The translations under genes were made by a program, and so were the position numbers. The notes under the pieces were generated by a model that was not told the DNA's origin, ran no database searches, and saw only the letters and a list, made by a program, of their open reading frames with translations. A DNA stretch of 64,000 bases, taken from the NCBI RefSeq assembly GCF_017875765.1, contig NZ_JAGGNA010000001.1, forward strand, positions 2,879,001 to 2,943,000. Reading direction: 5' to 3'. Each line of letters starts with the position of its first letter. Within the stretch, counting starts at the first letter, position 1. Source of the DNA: Flavobacterium sp. CG_23.5 (lineage in GTDB: Bacteria; Bacteroidota; Bacteroidia; Flavobacteriales; Flavobacteriaceae). Shown here piece by piece: positions 60,399 through 64,000 of the stretch.

Positions 60399-61019
60399 TT
60401 AAAACTGACTGTTGTTTTTGAAAACTTCCTGATTTACGTCGTCTATATAGGAAAGTAATTCTTCTTTTCCTGTTGATTCTGTAGCGGAGGTAACGAAATA
60501 TTGAGGCATTTCGGCCCAGTTGTTTGCGAACATTTTCTTTTTGTAAGCCGCAACGTGAGAATCGATTTTCACTTTGCTGATTTTATCGGCTTTGGTGAAA
60601 ACAATACAAAAAGGAATTTCACTTTCGCCCATATAGGACATGAATTCAATATCGATGGTTTGTGCCTCATGACGAATATCAATCAACACAAAAGCACAAA
60701 CTAATTGCTCTCTTGTTTCAAAATAATCAGTGATAAATTCCTGAAAAACAGATTTTGTTTTTTTAGAAACTTTGGCATAGCCATAACCTGGTAAATCGAC
60801 TAAAAACCAATTGCTATTAATTAAAAAATGATTAATTAATTGGGTTTTTCCAGGTCTTCCGGATGTTTTGGCTAATTTTTTGTGATTCGTTAGCATGTTT
60901 ATCAAGGAGGATTTTCCAACATTTGATCGGCCTATAAAAGCATATTCCGGCAAAAATTCCTTGGGACACTTTGTTACATCGGAGTTACTGATAATAAATT
61001 CGGCAGTATTAATTTTCAT
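60399..61019 (-). CDS. engB: Ribosome biogenesis GTPase EngB (YihA/YsxC)
   Basis: A 206-residue TRAFAC GTPase needed for 50S subunit maturation. The P-loop GRSNVGKSS lies at residues 30-38. G2 is T in GRPGKTQLINHF, G3 is DLPGYG near 74, G4 is TKAD (VFTKADKI) near 146, and G5 is SATEST near 180, so all GTP motifs are complete. It follows the alpha/beta hydrolase gene by 24 bp on the same strand. Confidence 0.96.
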   Translation of the reverse strand: MKINTAEFIISNSDVTKCPKEFLPEYAFIGRSNVGKSSLINMLTNHKKLAKTSGRPGKTQLINHFLINSNWFLVDLPGYGYAKVSKKTKSVFQEFITDYFETREQLVCAFVLIDIRHEAQTIDIEFMSYMGESEIPFCIVFTKADKISKVKIDSHVAAYKKKMFANNWAEMPQYFVTSATESTGKEELLSYIDDVNQEVFKNNSQF

Positions 61020-61043
61020 GATTTGCGTATGTAATTATTCTTT

Positions 61044-61820
61044 TTAAGCGTGTACTTGTAAATGAGTTACGGATAACCATTCTTCCAACAAACGATTAAA
61101 TTCTTCGGGTTTTTCCATCATGGCCGCATGACCACATTCGTCAATCCAATACAAGGTTGAATTGGGTAATAGTTTATTAAATTCTATAGCGACATCAGGA
61201 GGAGTAACCTTGTCATTTTTGCCCCAAATAATACAGGTTTGAACATGCATTTTTGGTAAATCCTTTGCCATATTATGACGAATGGCGCTTTTGGCAATCG
61301 TCAATGTTTTTATTAATTTTATTCGGTCATTTACGGAAGCATACACTTCGTCAATAAGTTCCGGAGTAGCGATTTTTGGATCGTAAAAAACATCTTCAGC
61401 TTTTTTCTTGATGTATTCATAGTCACCTCTTTTTGGATAACTATCACCCATAGCACTTTCGTAAAGACCAGAACTTCCGGTTATTACAAGACCCGCTACT
61501 TTTTCAGGATACATTTTTGTATGATAAAGTGCAATATGACCACCTAACGAATTTCCTAAAAGAATTACTCGTTCTAAACCTTTGAATGTAATAAAATCTT
61601 TAACGTAACGAGCAAAAGCCTTAACGTTAGTTTTTAAAATGCTTTGTGTGTATATTGGAAGATCAGGGATTATTATTTTATATCCTTTGGTAGAAAAATA
61701 ACTAGCAACGGCGTCAAAATTACTTAATCCTCCCATCAAGCCGTGAAGGATGACGATTGGGATTCCTTCTCCAGCTTCATAATAGCTGTATTTACCTTCT
61801 TTTTTATAGTGTTTTTCCAT
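61044..61820 (-). CDS. Alpha/beta hydrolase
   Basis: A 258-residue soluble hydrolase of the epoxide hydrolase/lipase-like group. The oxyanion motif HGLMGGLSNF lies near residue 26, the nucleophile S91 is in GNSLGGHIALYH, the acid is the Asp in WGKNDKVTPP near 205, and the catalytic histidine is in ECGHAAMMEKPE near 232. No signal peptide is evident. It is the first gene of a unit with engB and a lipoprotein. The substrate cannot be told from sequence. Confidence 0.9.
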   Translation of the reverse strand: MEKHYKKEGKYSYYEAGEGIPIVILHGLMGGLSNFDAVASYFSTKGYKIIIPDLPIYTQSILKTNVKAFARYVKDFITFKGLERVILLGNSLGGHIALYHTKMYPEKVAGLVITGSSGLYESAMGDSYPKRGDYEYIKKKAEDVFYDPKIATPELIDEVYASVNDRIKLIKTLTIAKSAIRHNMAKDLPKMHVQTCIIWGKNDKVTPPDVAIEFNKLLPNSTLYWIDECGHAAMMEKPEEFNRLLEEWLSVTHLQVHA

Positions 61821-61849
61821 TTTTCTAGAATGCGGATTTTCAATTTTGA

Positions 61850-61857
61850 CAAATATA
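61850..61857 (-). promoter_or_regulatory. Putative -7 element (TATATTTG) of the hydrolase-engB unit
   Basis: Matches TAnnTTTG on the minus strand, 29 bp before the hydrolase ATG. From here to 62102 nothing else is seen. Confidence 0.5.
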
Positions 61858-62102
61858 TGATTTAATAAATAAATATAATTTTTTACAACAATTTTAATTG
61901 TTTTTAAATCGTCAGTTAATTTTGCTATTATTTGGTTTTTTAAGGCGCGAATTGTTAATTATTTGCTCTTTTTGCCAAAAGTAAAATTGAATTCGTATAA
62001 TGTTTTATGGGCTTCTTTTTTATTGATGTTATCTTTCTTACAAATAAAACAAAATAGGTCTAACGTTCTGATTGTCCAAAAATTAAGGGTTTTTAGTCTA
62101 AA

Positions 62103-62148
62103 GTGGTGAAACTTATTAACAAAGTGGTATATAGTGGTAAAATGTGGT
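62103..62148 (+). promoter_or_regulatory. Array of putative MraZ operator boxes
   Basis: Four direct GTGGT words start at 62103, 62124, 62134 and 62144, that is, 21, 10 and 10 bp apart, so on the same face of the helix. Known MraZ operators are short direct repeats of TGGGN or AAAGTG(T/G) at about 10-bp spacing. The array ends 11 bp before the -7 element, where a bound repressor would block the polymerase. Confidence 0.75.
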
Positions 62149-62159
62149 AGTTTTTTTTC

Positions 62160-62167
62160 TATTTTTG
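62160..62167 (+). promoter_or_regulatory. Putative -7 element (TATTTTTG) of the division/cell wall cluster
   Basis: Matches TAnnTTTG, 25 bp before the mraZ start. The -33 area is occupied by GTGGT boxes and has no TTTG. Confidence 0.65.
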
Positions 62168-62192
62168 CTCTACACCATTTAATACATTTTGC

Positions 62193-62666
62193 TTGGACAC
62201 AATTATTGGAACATATGAATGTAAAGTTGATGCTAAAGGAAGGCTGCTTTTGCCAGCGCCTTTAAAAAAGCAATTGGCTTCTTCTCTTCAAGACGGTTTT
62301 GTTTTGAAGCGTTCCGTTTTTCAGCCATGTCTAGAATTATATCCTATGAAAGAATGGGATTTGGTGATGCAAAAAATCAACAAGCTGAATAAGTTCGTAA
62401 AGAAAAATAATGACTTTATTCGAAGGTTTACCGCCGGAGTCAAGGTGGTTGATATTGATGCTTTGGGTAGATTATTAGTGCCAAAAGATTTAGTGCAATT
62501 TGCAACTATTGCAAAAGACGTTGTATTCTCATCAGCAGTAAATATTGTTGAGATTTGGGATAAAGATTTGTACGAAAAATCAATAAGCGGCGACGATGTT
62601 GATTTTGCAGATTTAGCAGAGGAAGTAATGGGAAATATAAATGACAATGAGTATGGAATATCATAA
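62193..62666 (+). CDS. mraZ: Transcriptional regulator MraZ
   Basis: First gene of the division/cell wall cluster. The 157-residue protein has two SpoVT/AbrB-like halves, each with the DxxGR motif: CKVDAKGRLLLPAPLKKQL (about 11-29) and VDIDALGRLLVPKDLVQF (about 87-104), and should form a ring-shaped multimer that binds direct repeats. It starts at TTG; MDTIIGTYECK is the family start and no ATG is nearby. Its end overlaps rsmH by 26 bases. The repeat array upstream suggests it represses its own operon. Confidence 0.96.
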   Translation: MDTIIGTYECKVDAKGRLLLPAPLKKQLASSLQDGFVLKRSVFQPCLELYPMKEWDLVMQKINKLNKFVKKNNDFIRRFTAGVKVVDIDALGRLLVPKDLVQFATIAKDVVFSSAVNIVEIWDKDLYEKSISGDDVDFADLAEEVMGNINDNEYGIS

Positions 62667-63549
62667 TCCGGTTTTGCTTCAAGCATCAGTAGATGGTTTA
62701 AATATTAAACCAGACGGCATTTATGTAGATGTGACTTTTGGAGGCGGTGGTCATTCAAAAGAGATTTTAAAAAGACTTGGTCCAAACGGAAAGTTATTTG
62801 CTTTTGATCAGGATGAAGATGCATTAGCGAATGCATTACCAGACGAAAGGTTCACGCTAATAAATGAAAATTTTAGATTTATAAAAAGATTTTTACGCTT
62901 TTATGGTGTAAAAAGTGTTGATGGAATTTTAGGGGATTTAGGCGTTTCTTCACATCAGTTTGATGTGCCAGAAAGAGGTTTTTCTACTCGTTTTGATGCC
63001 GAATTAGATATGAGAATGAGTCAGAAAAATGATTTAAATGCATATCGTGTGGTTAATGAATATGATGAAGCAAATCTAAAAAGAGTTTTCTTGGATTATG
63101 GGGAATTGAAAAATGCACCAGCTTTGGCAAGGACGATTGTAGAAGCCAGAGAGGAGCGTCCAATCAAAACAACAGATGAATTGAAAGAGGTTTTAACGAA
63201 ATATTTACCGGAAAGAGTCAGAAATAAAATATTGGCTCAAATCTATCAGGCAATCCGAATTGAAGTGAATCAAGAGATGGATGTTTTGAAAGAGTTTTTG
63301 GAACAATCGTTAGAAATATTGAATCCAAACGGAAGATTATCTGTCATATCGTATCATTCATTGGAAGATCGATTAGTGAAAAGATTTGTGAAAAACGGAA
63401 TGTTTGAAGGAGAACCTGAGCGCGATTTTTTCGGTAATTTTTCTGTTCCATTTAAAACTATTGGAAAATTAATAGTTCCGGATGCAGCTGAGATAAAAAT
63501 TAATAATAGAGCTCGAAGTGCAAAATTAAGAATAGCTGAAAAGAGATAG
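62641..63549 (+). CDS. rsmH: 16S rRNA (cytosine(1402)-N(4))-methyltransferase
   Basis: Methylates N4 of C1402 in the ribosomal P site. The 302-residue protein has HNPVLLQASVDGL at the start, the SAM loop VDVTFGGGGHSKEIL near residue 29, DLGVSSHQFDVPERGFS near 99, RIEVNQEMDVLKEFLEQ near 205, and ISYHSLEDRLVKRF near 236. Three in-frame ATGs (62641, 62647, 62653) could serve as start; all overlap mraZ. Next gene is ftsL after eight bases, as in the usual cluster. Confidence 0.95.
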   Translation: MTMSMEYHNPVLLQASVDGLNIKPDGIYVDVTFGGGGHSKEILKRLGPNGKLFAFDQDEDALANALPDERFTLINENFRFIKRFLRFYGVKSVDGILGDLGVSSHQFDVPERGFSTRFDAELDMRMSQKNDLNAYRVVNEYDEANLKRVFLDYGELKNAPALARTIVEAREERPIKTTDELKEVLTKYLPERVRNKILAQIYQAIRIEVNQEMDVLKEFLEQSLEILNPNGRLSVISYHSLEDRLVKRFVKNGMFEGEPERDFFGNFSVPFKTIGKLIVPDAAEIKINNRARSAKLRIAEKR

Positions 63550-63557
63550 TTAGTTAT

Positions 63558-63911
63558 ATGAAAATGAAAAACAGAGTTTATAGTCTATTAAAAGCGAGGT
63601 TTCTTATAGATGATGATGCTGTTAAGAATTGGCGTTTCATTGTCTTTGTTATTGTTTTGGCTATAGTTATGATTGCAAATACACAGCGTTTTGAGCAAAA
63701 AGTTTTTAAGATTGCTGAATTAACAAATCAAGTAAAAGAATTACGTTCAGAATTTGTTGACAGACGATCAGAGTTAATGAAACTGAAAATGGAATCGACT
63801 GTTTCTGAAAAAATGGTAGAAAAAAACATTTTTCCATCAACAGTTCCTCCAGTTAAAATAGAAGTTAAAAAAGAAGAAGAAAAAAGTTTCTTTAAAAAAA
63901 TATGGCAGTAG
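63558..63911 (+). CDS. ftsL: FtsL-like cell division protein
   Basis: A 117-residue single-span membrane protein in the position of ftsL. A cytoplasmic start (about 1-24) is followed by a helix (residues 25-42, WRFIVFVIVLAIVMIANT) and a periplasmic coiled coil (AELTNQVKELRSEFVDRRSE, about 53-72). The family is very poorly conserved; the place between rsmH and a penicillin-binding protein gene is the main evidence. In the divisome FtsL acts with FtsB to activate FtsW-FtsI. The stop lies inside the ftsI start region. Confidence 0.88.
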   Translation: MKMKNRVYSLLKARFLIDDDAVKNWRFIVFVIVLAIVMIANTQRFEQKVFKIAELTNQVKELRSEFVDRRSELMKLKMESTVSEKMVEKNIFPSTVPPVKIEVKKEEEKSFFKKIWQ

Positions 63912-64000
63912 AAGATAAACACATATCGTACAGAATTTATCTGGTCGCTTTCGCTATCTTTTTGATGGCCATTGCGATTGCTGTTAAGTTGACAAATATT
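63902..64000 (+). CDS. ftsI: Penicillin-binding protein FtsI, N-terminal fragment cut by the window end
   Basis: The ATG overlaps ftsL by 10 bases. The 33 visible codons give a short cytoplasmic segment (MAVEDKHISYR) and the start of a membrane anchor (IYLVAFAIFLMAIAIAVKL), as in septal transpeptidases. The catalytic part lies beyond the window. The call rests mainly on position after ftsL in the cluster. Confidence 0.75.
   Translation, partial: MAVEDKHISYRIYLVAFAIFLMAIAIAVKLTNI

Overview
The window is chromosomal DNA of a member of the Flavobacteriaceae, most likely a Flavobacterium. Four things point there: AT-rich sequence with recurrent TAnnTTTG -7 promoter elements (the Bacteroidota sigma factor signature); the gliding pair gldB-gldC; a type IX secretion (T9SS) Plug-family gene and a protein with a T9SS type A C-terminal signal; and many lipoproteins, beta-barrel-like proteins and DUF families typical of this group. 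Most of the window is ordinary housekeeping sequence interrupted by short accessory patches.

Layout. 1-2.2 kb: sugar-nucleotide aminotransferase and galE. 2.3-10.3 kb, mostly minus strand: small lipoprotein, fabD, a pirin/GNAT/OsmC/Fe-S stress operon, a purT/small Cys protein/Crp operon, a class I aminotransferase and a fatty acid desaturase. 10.4-17.9 kb: rsmG, pruA, apaG, T9SS Plug, M16 peptidase. 17.9-24.2 kb: an accessory module bracketed by two near-identical terminator repeats. It holds a lipoprotein gene split by an IS3-family element, an intact paralogue of that lipoprotein, and a large T9SS-exported lipase-like gene broken by one in-frame stop. 24.2-31.5 kb: methyltransferase, a GxxExxY gene framed by 29-bp inverted repeats, map, and a TetR/ABC/HlyD/TolC export operon whose ATPase has lost most catalytic consensus residues. 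31.6-39.2 kb: gpmI, two tandem DUF5916 outer-membrane proteins, an L,D-transpeptidase. 39.8-40.1 kb: two tandem tRNA-Gly genes and a decayed third. 40.1-47.3 kb: pepE, an array of three overlapping carboxypeptidase-regulatory-like genes plus a rotted fourth, a DUF6702-like protein, M1 peptidase, tatA, PAP2 phosphatase. 47.5-54.6 kb: O-methyltransferase, rlmN, lipoprotein, polyprenyl synthase, and an ECF sigma/putative anti-sigma/outer-membrane operon. 54.7-64 kb: dnaG (lacking zinc ligands), a response regulator, nadE, gldBC, engB, an alpha/beta hydrolase, and the start of the division/cell wall cluster mraZ-rsmH-ftsL-ftsI with a phased array of putative MraZ boxes.

The genes mostly serve cell-envelope biogenesis (galE, fabD, desaturase, ftsL/ftsI, L,D-transpeptidase, polyprenyl synthase, PAP2), secretion and motility (Plug, gldBC, tatA, TolC/HlyD/ABC), and translation and ribosome maturation (rsmG, rsmH, rlmN, engB, map, tRNAs). 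The most unusual material is the inverted-repeat GxxExxY cassette, the degenerate ABC exporter, the bracketed accessory module, the gene array with a decaying fourth member, and several intergenic repeat families. All functional calls are from reading the sequence; no database search was run.
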